From: Psychrobacter sp. 72-O-c
GTDB taxonomy: Bacteria; Pseudomonadota; Gammaproteobacteria; Pseudomonadales; Moraxellaceae
Direction of reading: 5' to 3'
Assembly: GCF_904846605.1 (NCBI RefSeq)
Contig: NZ_CAJHBI010000020.1
Span: 1 to 64,000, forward strand
Length of the DNA: 64,000 nt
In this document: piece after piece, positions 42,544 through 52,720 of the stretch
How the letters are laid out: each line of letters begins with the position of its first letter
How positions within the stretch are numbered: the stretch's first letter is position 1
Notes under the pieces: model-generated
The model's database searches: none
What the model was told of the DNA's origin: nothing
Seen by the model: the letters and a program-made list of their open reading frames with translations, nothing else
Program-made: the position numbers and the translations under genes

Positions 42544-43607
42544 GTGATAAAGACATCAGTCATGAGCTAATCGAGCGGGTTAAACAGGCCAGCGCTGACG
42601 GTACTAAGTTGAAAATAATGGGTGGTGGTAGTAAGCATTTCATGGGTCGCCAATCGGAGGGTGAGCCCCTTAGTATTACAGGGCACAGCGGTATTGTCAG
42701 TTACGAGCCGATTGAACTGGTGCTTACCGCTCGAGCAGGTACACCGTTGGTCGAGATCAATGCTGCTTTGACCAAGCACAATCAAAGATTAGCGTTTGAG
42801 CCGCCGTTATTTGATGGACGAGCTACCTTAGGTGGCACTTTAGCTTGTCATTTATCTGGACCAGGGCGACCGTGGAATGGCTCGGTAAGAGACCATGTAC
42901 TAGGTATTCGCTTAATTAACGGGCGCGCAGAAGAACTACGCTTTGGTGGGCAGGTAATGAAAAATGTGGCGGGATATGATGTCTCACGCATGCAGGCTGG
43001 CGCGATGGGGACCTTAGGGGTTATCAGCGAAGTCAGTCTAAAAGTAATGCCCAAGCCTGCCACCACCATGACCCTCAAACAAGAAATGAATGCGGCTCAA
43101 GCCATTGTAGAGATGAACCGTTTGGCGGGACAATCCAAACCCCTAACTGCGGCTTGTTGGTTTAACAATCATCTCTACTTGCGTTTGGAAGGCGCTCGTA
43201 GTGCGGTAGACAGTACCGTTAGTCAGTGGCCAGGCACAGTGCTAGAGGATGGAAATGATCTGTGGGCACAGTTACGCGAGCAGGATTTGGACTACTTTTC
43301 TGGCCAAGATGCTCCCTTATGGCGGTTTTCAGTTAATAGTAATGCCCAGCACTTTTTGCCAGAGGCAGGTTGGCTGCTTGACTGGGGTGGTAGCCAACGC
43401 TGGCTACGCGGTGATTTTGCAGCGGATGAATTAGAAGCGCTGGCTGAGAGCGCGGGTGGCCAAGTAAGCCTTTATCGTGGTGGCGATCGACTGCAAGACG
43501 TTCTTCACACACAGCCCGAGGCGCTGCGTCAACTTCACCAGCGGCTTAAGCACGCCTTCGATCCCGCTGGAATCTTTAATCCCGGTCGTCTCTATAGCTG
43601 GATGTAA
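42540..43607 (+). CDS. glcE: Glycolate oxidase subunit GlcE
   Basis: This 355-residue FAD-binding subunit has KIMGGGSKHFMGR and RATLGGTLACHLSGPGRPW, then MKNVAGYDVSRMQAGAMGTL, with the C-terminal HAFDPAGIFNPGRLY shared with GlcD. It forms the complex with GlcD and GlcF and overlaps glcD by 4 bp (ATGA). Confidence 0.9.
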   Translation: MSDKDISHELIERVKQASADGTKLKIMGGGSKHFMGRQSEGEPLSITGHSGIVSYEPIELVLTARAGTPLVEINAALTKHNQRLAFEPPLFDGRATLGGTLACHLSGPGRPWNGSVRDHVLGIRLINGRAEELRFGGQVMKNVAGYDVSRMQAGAMGTLGVISEVSLKVMPKPATTMTLKQEMNAAQAIVEMNRLAGQSKPLTAACWFNNHLYLRLEGARSAVDSTVSQWPGTVLEDGNDLWAQLREQDLDYFSGQDAPLWRFSVNSNAQHFLPEAGWLLDWGGSQRWLRGDFAADELEALAESAGGQVSLYRGGDRLQDVLHTQPEALRQLHQRLKHAFDPAGIFNPGRLYSWM

Positions 43608-43674
43608 TATCTGAATATAGTAGCTATATTTAATATCTGAATGGAACAGCTAAAAGTAATAATAAGAGGACATC

Positions 43675-44886
43675 ATGCGTACCCAAATTAATGTGAAGTA
43701 TCTGGATCACCCAGAAATTGAGGAAGCCGATTCTATTTTGCGTAGCTGCGTACACTGTGGATTTTGTAATGCGACTTGTCCCACTTATCAAGAGCTAGGC
43801 GATGAACGAGATGGTCCACGCGGACGTATTTATATGATTAAGCAGCTGTTAGAGACTGGTGATATTAGTGAAAAATCGCAGACTCACTTAGACCGTTGTT
43901 TGACCTGTCGTAGTTGTGAGACCACTTGCCCTTCTGGCGTAAAATATGGCCGCTTGGCCGAAATAGGCCGTGGCATCATGGAAGATCAGCTAGAACGACC
44001 TTTTCAGCAAAAGCTATTGCGCTGGTTGATACGTAAGGTTTTGCCCTACTCACGTCGCTTTGGGGCTTTATTACGGTTAGGACAGTTAGGGCGACCCCTG
44101 TTGCCTAGCAGTTTGAAGACTAAGGTGCCAGATAGACAGGTTAAGCGCTCTTTGCCAACACAACAACATACTCGCCAGATGTTAGTACTAGGAGGATGTG
44201 CTCAACCTTCAGCTACCCCCAACACTAATATTGTGGCGGCACGTGTGCTCGACAAATTAGGCATTAGCTTGTTTACAGCGCCTGAAGCTGGATGCTGCGG
44301 GGCAGTGAGTTATCATCTTTCTGCCCATGAGGAAGGGCTGGCATTTATGCGCCGTAATATCGATGCTTGGTGGCCCCATATTGAAGCAGGGGTAGAAGCC
44401 ATTGTCATTAGTGCCTCTGGCTGCGGCACTATGGTCAAAGATTATGGTGAAAAACTGCGCCAAGACCCTGCTTATGCGGCTAAAGCACAACGGGTTGGTG
44501 AGTTGGCCAAGGATCTTGGTGAAGTATTATTTAAAGAAGATTTAAGTCAGCTAGAGTTGCAAGGGATAGGTCGCAAAACAGCCGTACACTGCCCTTGCTC
44601 GTTGCAACATGCTCAGCAATTGGGTGGTCAAGTTGAACAAATTTTACAGCAAGCCGGTATTGAGCTAACCCGTACCAAAGACGGACACTTATGCTGCGGT
44701 TCTGCGGGAACCTACTCGATACTTCAACCAGAGATGAGCCAGCAATTACTGACCAATAAGTTAGCGGACTTAACGATAGATAATCCAGAACAGATAGTGA
44801 CCGCTAACATTGGTTGCCAGCTGCACTTAAGCACCAAATCATCAGTACCGGTGAAGCACTGGATTGAGTTGCTAGATCCGCAGTAG
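43675..44886 (+). CDS. glcF: Glycolate oxidase iron-sulfur subunit GlcF
   Basis: The 403-residue subunit carries two 4Fe-4S sites, CVHCGFCNATCP and CLTCRSCETTCP. Two cysteine-rich CCG domains follow (LGGCAQPS...GCCGAV; HCPCSLQHAQ...CCGSAGTYS). It passes electrons from GlcDE to the respiratory chain. It follows glcE by 67 bp, with AAGAGGACATC as ribosome site. No malate synthase or glycolate permease gene follows. Confidence 0.92.
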   Translation: MRTQINVKYLDHPEIEEADSILRSCVHCGFCNATCPTYQELGDERDGPRGRIYMIKQLLETGDISEKSQTHLDRCLTCRSCETTCPSGVKYGRLAEIGRGIMEDQLERPFQQKLLRWLIRKVLPYSRRFGALLRLGQLGRPLLPSSLKTKVPDRQVKRSLPTQQHTRQMLVLGGCAQPSATPNTNIVAARVLDKLGISLFTAPEAGCCGAVSYHLSAHEEGLAFMRRNIDAWWPHIEAGVEAIVISASGCGTMVKDYGEKLRQDPAYAAKAQRVGELAKDLGEVLFKEDLSQLELQGIGRKTAVHCPCSLQHAQQLGGQVEQILQQAGIELTRTKDGHLCCGSAGTYSILQPEMSQQLLTNKLADLTIDNPEQIVTANIGCQLHLSTKSSVPVKHWIELLDPQ

Positions 44887-45037
44887 TGTTGCAGCTTATA
44901 AATTCATCTTAAACCTTATACTCAGACTGACTTAGTTTGCTATAGTTTCAAACAAACCTAGTGAAGCCGTAGTGGCCATAATACAATTCATTAAATATTA
45001 TGTTGTGCTAACACCTTCGAATAAGTGAACAATAACT

Positions 45038-45472
45038 ATGGGTCTTCGATTTAGAAAAAGCATTAAAATCGCACCTGGTGTGCGTATCAATCTGACTAAA
45101 AAAGGGGTCTCCAGCCTCTCAGTTGGTAAACGCGGCGCCACTGTAAACTTGGGTAAAAAAGGCACGCGTGGAACCGTTGGGATCCCCGGTAGTGGTATGT
45201 CACATTCTTCTTATCAATCGCACGGTGACTCTAAGCGTCAACCGCAACAACCACTTGTGCAAAATAATAGTACTTCTACTCGCCCGCCTCCGCCGCCAAT
45301 ACACGATATTGAGACTGATACCGCGCAAAGACAGGTCAGCATCCTGCTAGGTATAGGCATCTTTTTGGTACCCATTATTTTTGCATGGTTTACGCTTAGA
45401 CAAGGCTACTCGACAGTCAGCCGCGCCATTAGTATGGTTTGGATGGTTATTTATATTTTTGCTATGCGTTAA
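45038..45472 (+). CDS. DUF4236-domain small membrane-anchored protein
   Basis: The 144-residue protein starts with a DUF4236 domain (MGLRFRKSIKIAPGVRINLT, then KKGVSSLSVGKRGATVNLGKKG and GTRGTVGIPGSGMSHSS, all basic and glycine-rich). A low-complexity Gln/Ser/Pro linker (QQPLVQNNSTSTRPPPPP) and one or two C-terminal helices (VSILLGIGIFLVPIIFAWF, AISMVWMVIYIFAMR) follow. DUF4236 proteins are of unknown function, often in accessory loci. It stands alone between glcF and dnaE. Confidence 0.8.
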   Translation: MGLRFRKSIKIAPGVRINLTKKGVSSLSVGKRGATVNLGKKGTRGTVGIPGSGMSHSSYQSHGDSKRQPQQPLVQNNSTSTRPPPPPIHDIETDTAQRQVSILLGIGIFLVPIIFAWFTLRQGYSTVSRAISMVWMVIYIFAMR

Positions 45473-45781
45473 AGCAGATTATTCAAAGAGCGTCTACTTG
45501 AAGAATAGCTATATGAATTAAACCTATTCAATCTCATTAAAAATCAATCTTTATGCCACCTCCCTCAGACTAACACCATTGAATAAGTGGCTGTTATCAC
45601 CAATTAATGCTATTATTATCGGTTAAGATTAAGAAGATAAAACAAGGCTACTAACGTCTTATTTTTATATAAACCACTGATAATTAAGATGTTATAAAAT
45701 ATAATCTATATATACTTTGGGCTTTATCTTAACGTCCAATTAGCATATCCTCATTTTTGATTGCATTAGTAAGAGTCCTCT
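45473..45781. other. Intergenic region before dnaE
   Basis: AT-rich stretch with several TATAAT-like sequences (45704-45712) but no clear ribosome site other than GTAAGAGTCC before ATG 45782. No gene, repeat or terminator is evident. Confidence 0.4.
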
Positions 45782-48700
45782 ATGGCATTTGTACACCTTG
45801 GCATTCACAGCGAATACTCGATTACCGATTCTATCGTGCGTATCAAGCCGCTAGTTAAAGCAGCAGCGGCGGACAAGCAGCGTGCGCTGGCATTAACTGA
45901 TTTATCCAACCTTTATGCCACGGTGAAGTTTTATCGCGCTTGCCTAGGGGCTGGCATCAAACCCATCATTGGTAGTGAAATCATCATGGACGATGAGGAC
46001 TCGCGCTTAGTATTATTGGCGATGAACAATGAGGGTTATCAGAATATCACCCGTATTGTGTCGCTTGGGTTTACTGAAGGGCGTGCAGACTTTGCCAATC
46101 ACGGCGTACCTATCGTTAAGCGCAGCCACATTCTTGAGCATGCGGCTGGTGTGATTGTACTGTTTACCGAAAAGTCAGATGTCGGTCAAGCTTTGGTTAG
46201 CTCCATGCCAGAGAGAGCCGATGAACTGCTTCTCGAGTGGCAAGCACAGTTTGATAACCGCTTATACTTTGCCATCAAACGTACCAATCGCGCTGGTGAA
46301 GACGCCTTTACCAAAACCGCTATTCATGCCGGTGCCAAACACAATATTCCTATCATTGCGCATAATGATGTGCGTTTTTTAGAGCAAGATGACTTCGATG
46401 CCCATGAAGCCCGTGTCTGCATCGCTGGCTCTTATGTATTGGCCGATCCTAATCGTCCGCAAACCTATTCAGATGAGCAGTATCTAAAGACCCAAGAGCA
46501 GATGCAGCAGTTATTTGCTGATATTCCACAAGTGATTGATAACACTTCACGACTGGCCACACGTTGTAATGTTACCTTGACCCTAGGTATCAATGTGCTG
46601 CCAGAGTTTCCGGTTCCTGAAGGTGAAACCACAGAATCATTCTTTCGAGCAGAATCGCAGCGCGGTCTTGAGCAACGTTTAGAGAAACTCTTTCCAACAG
46701 ATAAGCGTAGTGATAACTGGGCCGATATCCGGCAGAAATATGACGACCGTTTAGAGTATGAGCTTAATATCATTCTATCAATGGGCTTCCCCGGCTATTT
46801 CTTAATCGTCATGGACTTTATCCGTTGGGCAAAAGCCAATGGCGTCCCGGTTGGTCCTGGCCGTGGTTCCGGTGCTGGCTCGCTGGTCGCCTATGCGTTA
46901 AATATTACCGACCTTGACCCTATTCATTACGATTTATTATTTGAGCGGTTTTTGAACCCTGAGCGGGTATCGATGCCCGACTTTGATATTGACTTTTGTA
47001 TTGAAGGTCGCGATAAAGTTATCGATTATGTCGCCCAAACCTATGGCCGAGAAGCGGTCTCGCAAATCATTACCTTTGGTACTATGGCCGCAAAAGCCGT
47101 AGTACGTGACGTCGCGCGTGCACAAAGTAAATCGTACTTTCTTGCCAGCAAAATGTCTAAACTTATACCTAAGACTCCAGGGATAACGCTCAGTCAGGCA
47201 CTAGAACAAGAGCCACAGCTCAAAGACCTGATCTCCAATCCTGACAATATGGATTATGACGATGCCACCGAAATTTGGGAAATGGCTATCAAACTTGAAG
47301 GTGTTTGTCGAAACGTGGGTAAACATGCCGGTGGGGTACTGATTGCACCGCATAAGATCACTGACTTTAGCGCCATTTATTGTGATGACGACGGTCACCG
47401 CGTGAGCCAGTTCGATAAAGATGACGTTGAAGCGGTTGGTCTGGTGAAGTTTGACTTTTTAGGTCTGCGTAACCTAACCGTGATTAGTGCGGCAGTCAAA
47501 AACATCAATCTACGCCGAGCTAAAGAAGGTGTAGCCGAGTTGGTGTTAGAGGATTTACCATTAGATGACAGTAAAGCGTATAAGCTATTGCAGGATGCTA
47601 AGACTACTGCCGTCTTTCAGCTCGAAAGTATGGGCATGAAAAAATACTTAGCCAAGTTGCAACCAACCAATATCGAAGACGTTATTGCCATGTGTGCGCT
47701 TTATCGTCCAGGCCCACTTGATGCCGGCATGGTAGAGATGTATATCGACCGGAAACATGGCCGCGAAGAAGTTATTTATGACCATCCTAATCTTGAACCT
47801 ATTTTAGAAAATACCAACGGCGTTATCGTCTACCAAGAACAGGTCATGAAAATATCACAGGTCATGGCTGGATATAGCTTAGGCGGTGCGGATATGTTAC
47901 GCCGCGCTATGGGTAAGAAAAAACCTGAAGAGATGGCCAAACAGCGTGATATTTTCATCACCGGTGCGACTGAGCAAGGTATCGATGAAGTCACATCGGG
48001 CGGCGTGTTTGATCTGATGGAAAAGTTTGCCGGCTACGGTTTTAACAGATCGCATTCTGCTGCTTACGGGGTTCTGGCCTATCAGACGGCTTACCTCAAA
48101 CAATACTACCCTGCTGAGTTTATGGCAGCGGTACTAACCTCTGATATGAACAACACGGACAACGTAGTATTCTTTATTAATGACTGCCGTGAAAACTTTG
48201 GCTTAACCGTAGTGAATCCTTCTGTTAACCGTAGTGAGTGGCATTTTGTCGCTGATACCCCGACCAATATTATCTATGGATTGGGCGCGATTAAAGGGGT
48301 TGGTGAAGGTGCGGTTGAATCGATTGTGACGGCACGCCGCCATGATGGACATTTTAAAGATTTATATGACTTTTGTCGCCGTGTCGATATTAAAAAGGTC
48401 AATAAGCGCACCCTAGAGGCGTTAGTCAGCGCCGGCTGTTTTGATGACTTTGCTGCAACCTTGCGTCCTGACTTGCCAGCCGATGAAGCTTACGAGATTC
48501 GTGGCGCGCTGATGAGTCAGCTGCCAAGTGCCGTACAAGCTGCTGAGCAAGACCGTCAAAATAAAGAAATCGGTATGATGGATTTGTTTGGTGAAATGGA
48601 TGGTGTGGTAGCTGCGCCGCCATTAGTCATGACTGCAGAGCTGATTTGGGGTGATAAGCACCGCCTAAAAGCCGAAAAAAATACTTTAGGATTATACTTA

Positions 48701-49477
48701 ACCGGACATCCTATTGACGAGTATCGTGAAGAGCTAAACCGCTATACCTCAGGTGCACGGCTTGATAAGCTTACTGACACTGGCTATAACGGCAGTTGCT
48801 ATTTTGCCGGCTTAATTATCGATATGGCCAACTTTGGCAATCGCAACGTGATAACCTTAGATGATGGCACTTCGCGATTAGAGGTCAGCTGCTATGCTGA
48901 ACGCTTTAACCGTGTTAAAGACCAGCTAAAAGTCGATGAAGTAGTGGTCATAAAGGGTAGCATACGTGAACGTGATGGTCGTCTTTTTGCCCGCCTTGAT
49001 AATGTATTAACTATGGTCGATGCACGTCTGCGTTGGTTAAAAAAGATTAGCATTAAAGTTCATGGTAGCGATATCAATCTATTAACACGCTTGCAACCAC
49101 TACTAAAATCAGCACAAGCTGACCTAATACCAGCACCGCGTTTGTCTTATGATAATGATCAGGACGAGCAAAGCAATGCTGGCACTTATGACCCTGCTAT
49201 GGGTGGTAGCTTATATGATGAAGCAGGCAATGATTTATTGACCAACAATCAAAACATCGGACAAGATATAGAGCAAGACTATGCTAATAATGCCCTTAGT
49301 AACACAGACACCTCTATTAATGACAACTGTATGCCGCTTGGACTGAGTGTGTATGAAGATTATGGCATTGCTAATGTAGGACTGTCTGAGCATTGGCGCG
49401 TTTACCCCAATGATGACAACTTACAGCAGCTAAAAAACATGATTGATGAAGAAAACCTACACTTTCATTATAATTAA
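45782..49477 (+). CDS. dnaE: DNA polymerase III alpha subunit
   Basis: The 1231-residue replicative polymerase has an N-terminal PHP domain (FVHLGIHSEYSITDSIVR), the catalytic palm with PGRGSGAGSLVAYAL and the metal-binding PDFDIDFCIEGRDKVIDYV (near residue 400), YRPGPLDAGMVEMYIDRKHG, and GYGFNRSHSAAYGVLAYQTA. The DNA-binding helix-hairpin-helix region and OB domain follow. An Asn/Asp/Ser-rich low-complexity insertion (about residues 1115-1190) separates the OB domain from the C-terminal segment, making the protein longer than E. coli DnaE (1160). It is the essential replicase. Confidence 0.95.
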   Translation: MAFVHLGIHSEYSITDSIVRIKPLVKAAAADKQRALALTDLSNLYATVKFYRACLGAGIKPIIGSEIIMDDEDSRLVLLAMNNEGYQNITRIVSLGFTEGRADFANHGVPIVKRSHILEHAAGVIVLFTEKSDVGQALVSSMPERADELLLEWQAQFDNRLYFAIKRTNRAGEDAFTKTAIHAGAKHNIPIIAHNDVRFLEQDDFDAHEARVCIAGSYVLADPNRPQTYSDEQYLKTQEQMQQLFADIPQVIDNTSRLATRCNVTLTLGINVLPEFPVPEGETTESFFRAESQRGLEQRLEKLFPTDKRSDNWADIRQKYDDRLEYELNIILSMGFPGYFLIVMDFIRWAKANGVPVGPGRGSGAGSLVAYALNITDLDPIHYDLLFERFLNPERVSMPDFDIDFCIEGRDKVIDYVAQTYGREAVSQIITFGTMAAKAVVRDVARAQSKSYFLASKMSKLIPKTPGITLSQALEQEPQLKDLISNPDNMDYDDATEIWEMAIKLEGVCRNVGKHAGGVLIAPHKITDFSAIYCDDDGHRVSQFDKDDVEAVGLVKFDFLGLRNLTVISAAVKNINLRRAKEGVAELVLEDLPLDDSKAYKLLQDAKTTAVFQLESMGMKKYLAKLQPTNIEDVIAMCALYRPGPLDAGMVEMYIDRKHGREEVIYDHPNLEPILENTNGVIVYQEQVMKISQVMAGYSLGGADMLRRAMGKKKPEEMAKQRDIFITGATEQGIDEVTSGGVFDLMEKFAGYGFNRSHSAAYGVLAYQTAYLKQYYPAEFMAAVLTSDMNNTDNVVFFINDCRENFGLTVVNPSVNRSEWHFVADTPTNIIYGLGAIKGVGEGAVESIVTARRHDGHFKDLYDFCRRVDIKKVNKRTLEALVSAGCFDDFAATLRPDLPADEAYEIRGALMSQLPSAVQAAEQDRQNKEIGMMDLFGEMDGVVAAPPLVMTAELIWGDKHRLKAEKNTLGLYLTGHPIDEYREELNRYTSGARLDKLTDTGYNGSCYFAGLIIDMANFGNRNVITLDDGTSRLEVSCYAERFNRVKDQLKVDEVVVIKGSIRERDGRLFARLDNVLTMVDARLRWLKKISIKVHGSDINLLTRLQPLLKSAQADLIPAPRLSYDNDQDEQSNAGTYDPAMGGSLYDEAGNDLLTNNQNIGQDIEQDYANNALSNTDTSINDNCMPLGLSVYEDYGIANVGLSEHWRVYPNDDNLQQLKNMIDEENLHFHYN

Positions 49478-49555
49478 CATTTCTATTGCAACTAGCATTC
49501 TCCATTATAACTGACTGATTAAAACAACACCTTTTACTTTATTGGATATTTAATC

Positions 49556-49957
49556 ATGGCCAACACTCATCATAGTAACGATAGTAGGAATAACACCAAT
49601 AATAGTAGCAGTGCTGATGATGAAGTTATCAATCATGAACAGTTTGAAGACATGCGCGACTTGCTAGAAGAAGATTTCGCAGACTTAGTACAGAATTATA
49701 TCGCTGACAGTCAGCAGCGAATTAAACTACTGCGTGCTACTCAAGTTGCCAATGATAATGCCAATGGCTTTGAAGCCGCTCATACTTTAAAAGGTGCGAG
49801 TGCCAACCTAGGTGCGACGCAATTGGTAGCGCTTAGTGGAAAATTACAAGACGCCTGCCGCGAACATACTATCAGCAAGCAAGCCGCACTTATTGAAAAG
49901 CTATCGGTAGCATTGCAACATGTCGAACAAGAAATTAACTTACGATTGAGCCAATAA
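49556..49957 (+). CDS. HPt-domain phosphotransfer protein
   Basis: The 133-residue protein has a His/Asn/Ser-rich N-terminal tail (about 25 residues) followed by a four-helix HPt domain with the phosphorylated His in FEAAHTLKGASANLGATQL. It likely passes phosphate between a hybrid kinase and a response regulator, but no such partner is nearby. It follows dnaE by about 80 bp and overlaps trmJ by one base, suggesting co-transcription. Confidence 0.85.
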   Translation: MANTHHSNDSRNNTNNSSSADDEVINHEQFEDMRDLLEEDFADLVQNYIADSQQRIKLLRATQVANDNANGFEAAHTLKGASANLGATQLVALSGKLQDACREHTISKQAALIEKLSVALQHVEQEINLRLSQ

Positions 49958-50907
49958 TGAGCACTTTTGCATCATCAGCACTCCCTACTTTACCAACTCG
50001 CACCGTTAACGATTATTTGTCTTGCCTACAAGTAGTCATGGTGAATACCACTTTGCCCGCTAACATTGGCTCAGCAGCACGCGCCATGCATACTATGGGC
50101 TTGTCACGTCTGACGGTCGTTAATCCAAAAAATCCTATTGATGATACCAGTGTGTCGCATGCGGCTGGCGGCAACGAAGTGTTATCAGCCGCTATAATGA
50201 CACCCACGCTAGAGTCTGCGATTGCGGACTGTCAGTTAGTGTTTGCGGCCAGCAGTCGTAGCCGTCATTTGCCGCGTCCAGTAGTAACACCCACCCAAGC
50301 CGCAAAAATCATGCTGGATTTTATTGATGGACAAATAAACATTGATAAACAATCAGCTATCGATCAAAAAAACGCTACTGATTCACAAGCAAACCGTGAC
50401 AGCAACCAGCCTAACATTGCTATTTTATTTGGTCGAGAGGATCGCGGTTTGACCAATGAAGAATTGGCTTGTGCCGATTACCATATTCAAATCGATGCCA
50501 ATCCTGATTATCCAGTGCTTAATGTCGCCTCAGCAGTGCAAGTTATTGCCAGCTTTATTTTTGCTTACGCTCAGACACACGTTAATACTGTTGATAAAGC
50601 CATCAATATAGCAGCTAATAATGATAGTCATCACGATAGCAAAGACATCAATAATCTAAATACAACAGCGCAACCAACATTAAATTTGCATACCCGTCAG
50701 CAATGGGATGAACCTGCTATTACCCAGCAGCAATTACAGCAGCTAACGGGGCGCACCACCGAATTAATGGTTCAGCGCGGTATTGCGGATGCCGATCATT
50801 TGAAATCGCTGCCTGCGCGTCTGTCTCGGCTCGGTTCGCGGGTCCAGCTCGACCAAAAAGAATATCAGCTGTTAAGCGCCTTGCTTGCCAAACTCTTGAA
50901 AGACTAA
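49957..50907 (+). CDS. trmJ: tRNA 2'-O-methyltransferase TrmJ (SpoU family)
   Basis: The 316-residue SPOUT methyltransferase shows the knot motifs VMVNTTLPANIGSAARAMHT, ILFGREDRGLTNEELACADY and PVLNVASAVQVIASFIFAYA. The C-terminal extension contacts tRNA. It methylates the ribose at tRNA position 32. Two Asn/Asp/Ser-rich insertions (near residues 125-150 and 210-250) lengthen the protein compared with the usual ~250 residues. It starts at the A of the hpt stop (TAATG). Confidence 0.88.
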   Translation: MSTFASSALPTLPTRTVNDYLSCLQVVMVNTTLPANIGSAARAMHTMGLSRLTVVNPKNPIDDTSVSHAAGGNEVLSAAIMTPTLESAIADCQLVFAASSRSRHLPRPVVTPTQAAKIMLDFIDGQINIDKQSAIDQKNATDSQANRDSNQPNIAILFGREDRGLTNEELACADYHIQIDANPDYPVLNVASAVQVIASFIFAYAQTHVNTVDKAINIAANNDSHHDSKDINNLNTTAQPTLNLHTRQQWDEPAITQQQLQQLTGRTTELMVQRGIADADHLKSLPARLSRLGSRVQLDQKEYQLLSALLAKLLKD

Positions 50908-51225
50908 CCCCCCCCCTTTCATAGTTATAGGGAAACATAGACGTGGACGATAAACTGGCACTAATTTGTTAGTTTGTTTGTATTTTATAGAGCCATGCTA
51001 TATTTTACGGCGTAAAGCTGTTATAACTTTAAGAGACGTGATTAGAGAAACACTTAAAGATTTATCATTAAAAGTGCCTCTTCCTATGTTTATACACAAA
51101 GCCTTACTATAGAATAAATTACAATATTATAAAAAACTTACAATCAAAGCTTATGCTCAAAATTAGGGATAGCATTATCCTTCTCTTATTAACGACATTT
51201 TACTGACTAATAGATAGGATGCTTT
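50908..51225. other. Intergenic region before cysE
   Basis: AT-rich, starts with a C-run (50908-50915) right after trmJ. It contains GGGATAGCATTATCC near 51168, a small inverted repeat (GGATA/TATCC) that could be an operator for cysE, but the evidence is thin. AGATAGGATGCTTT precedes the start codon at 51226. Confidence 0.4.
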
Positions 51226-52149
51226 ATGTCATTGCCAACCGCCTTGTTCAAAACGCTTGCCAGCATCAAAAAAGACTTAAAAGAAGATATCGATGCGGTC
51301 TTTACCCGTGATCCAGCTGCGCGTAACAGTATTGAAGTGCTACTCACCTACCCTGGGATTCATGCGCTTATTTTACATCGTGGCGCGCATTGTCTATGGC
51401 AGCATGAACAGAAATTTGCGGCGCGTGCTATCTCTTATGGCTCACGTATCATTACTGGCATCGAAATTCATCCTGCCGCCAAAATTGGTAGACGCTTCTT
51501 TATTGATCATGGCGTTGGCGTAGTTATCGGTGAGACCGCTGAGATTGGCAATGACGTTACCTTATATCATGGCGTCACTCTCGGCGGCGTCTCACAGAAT
51601 AACGGTAAGCGTCACCCCACATTAGAAGATGGCGTAACTGTCGGTGCGGGCGCAAAAGTCTTGGGACCATTTACTGTTGGTAAAAATGCTAAGATTGGCT
51701 CAAATGCGGTAGTGGTCAAGCCCGTTCCAGCAGGTGCAACTATGGTCGGCGGTGCAGCACGCATGATTTCAGATTATCATGACGAAAAAGGCAATCCAAT
51801 CGCGACCAAAGTTAGCGATGCCAAACAGCAAGAAAAAGCTGCGAAAGCAATCATTACAGACGCCAATAGCAAACCTTTAGACAACCAAAATAGCAATCAC
51901 AGCTCAGCACGTAAAACAGCATTTCAGGCTTATGGCATTGACCCCTCTTCTAACGATCCCGTTGCTGAGGCTTTTGCCAAAATGCTCGAGCATATTCAGC
52001 AATCAGAGAATCGTCTTGATCAATTGCAAGCAGCCATGTGTAAGATGGACCCTGACTTTTGCAAAAAAGAGTATGACAAACTGTGCTTAGAGGATTTGGA
52101 TGTGATCGGTAAAAGTGATATGAAAGAGGCAGACGCTGGGCAGAAGTAG
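51226..52149 (+). CDS. cysE: Serine O-acetyltransferase
   Basis: The 307-residue enzyme has the typical helical N-terminus and a left-handed beta-helix of hexapeptides ([60 protein letters not shown]) with the catalytic His residues. A long C-terminal extension (residues about 195-307, including [20 protein letters not shown] and ESRLDQLQ-like helix) is not part of the classic fold. It makes O-acetylserine for cysteine synthesis. The extension may affect assembly or regulation. Confidence 0.9.
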   Translation: MSLPTALFKTLASIKKDLKEDIDAVFTRDPAARNSIEVLLTYPGIHALILHRGAHCLWQHEQKFAARAISYGSRIITGIEIHPAAKIGRRFFIDHGVGVVIGETAEIGNDVTLYHGVTLGGVSQNNGKRHPTLEDGVTVGAGAKVLGPFTVGKNAKIGSNAVVVKPVPAGATMVGGAARMISDYHDEKGNPIATKVSDAKQQEKAAKAIITDANSKPLDNQNSNHSSARKTAFQAYGIDPSSNDPVAEAFAKMLEHIQQSENRLDQLQAAMCKMDPDFCKKEYDKLCLEDLDVIGKSDMKEADAGQK

Positions 52150-52216
52150 GTTTGTAATTCAAGGGCTGGGCTAAAAGCGCAGCCTGTTTTTTATAGCTAA
52201 ATTATAGTGAGAAAAT

Positions 52217-52696
52217 TTAAAAACTAAAACCCCTTCCCGCCGCCAATTCCACAATTCCTGCACTCTCATGCGCTTTAAACGGATAACGATCTGCCATAAC
52301 TGTCCACTCCTCAATATCGATTAACTTTATTAGCAAAATATCAATATCCATCGTGACTTGCCGTATGGTTGTCAGATCCGCTTGACGACGCCTATCGCAA
52401 TCACCTTCAAGCCTTTTAAACATCTGCTGTAACTGCTGTAAGGTCATTGGTGAGTCTAGTAATAGATATACACCTTGATTGGTATAGTCAAGTTTTGGCT
52501 GCTCTAAAGTGGCGGTAAAGTCAGGGTTTTGAAAACTAGTAGACAGCTGAACCGCACCAAGCGCAGTAAGCTGTTGACGGATATGCGGCAGATAATACTC
52601 AGCCTTGTAGTTGCTGCCCAGAGCTAATATTACTGCTGTTACAGTTTGGTCTTGCAACCGTTTGGGCTCGCATTTTTCTAGTTTTGAGACATCCAA
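52217..52696 (-). CDS. folK: HPPK-like folate enzyme (FolK)
   Basis: The 159-residue protein starts with the HPPK pattern VTAVILALGSNYKAEYYLPH and includes TNQGVYLLLDSPM and RQVTMDIDILLI, the pyrophosphokinase Mg2+/ATP site. It transfers pyrophosphate to 6-hydroxymethyl-7,8-dihydropterin. It lies 24 bp downstream of folB on the same strand. Confidence 0.82.
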   Translation of the reverse strand: MDVSKLEKCEPKRLQDQTVTAVILALGSNYKAEYYLPHIRQQLTALGAVQLSTSFQNPDFTATLEQPKLDYTNQGVYLLLDSPMTLQQLQQMFKRLEGDCDRRRQADLTTIRQVTMDIDILLIKLIDIEEWTVMADRYPFKAHESAGIVELAAGRGFSF

Positions 52697-52720
52697 AATC
52701 AGTGTCCTTTATGCATCGTC

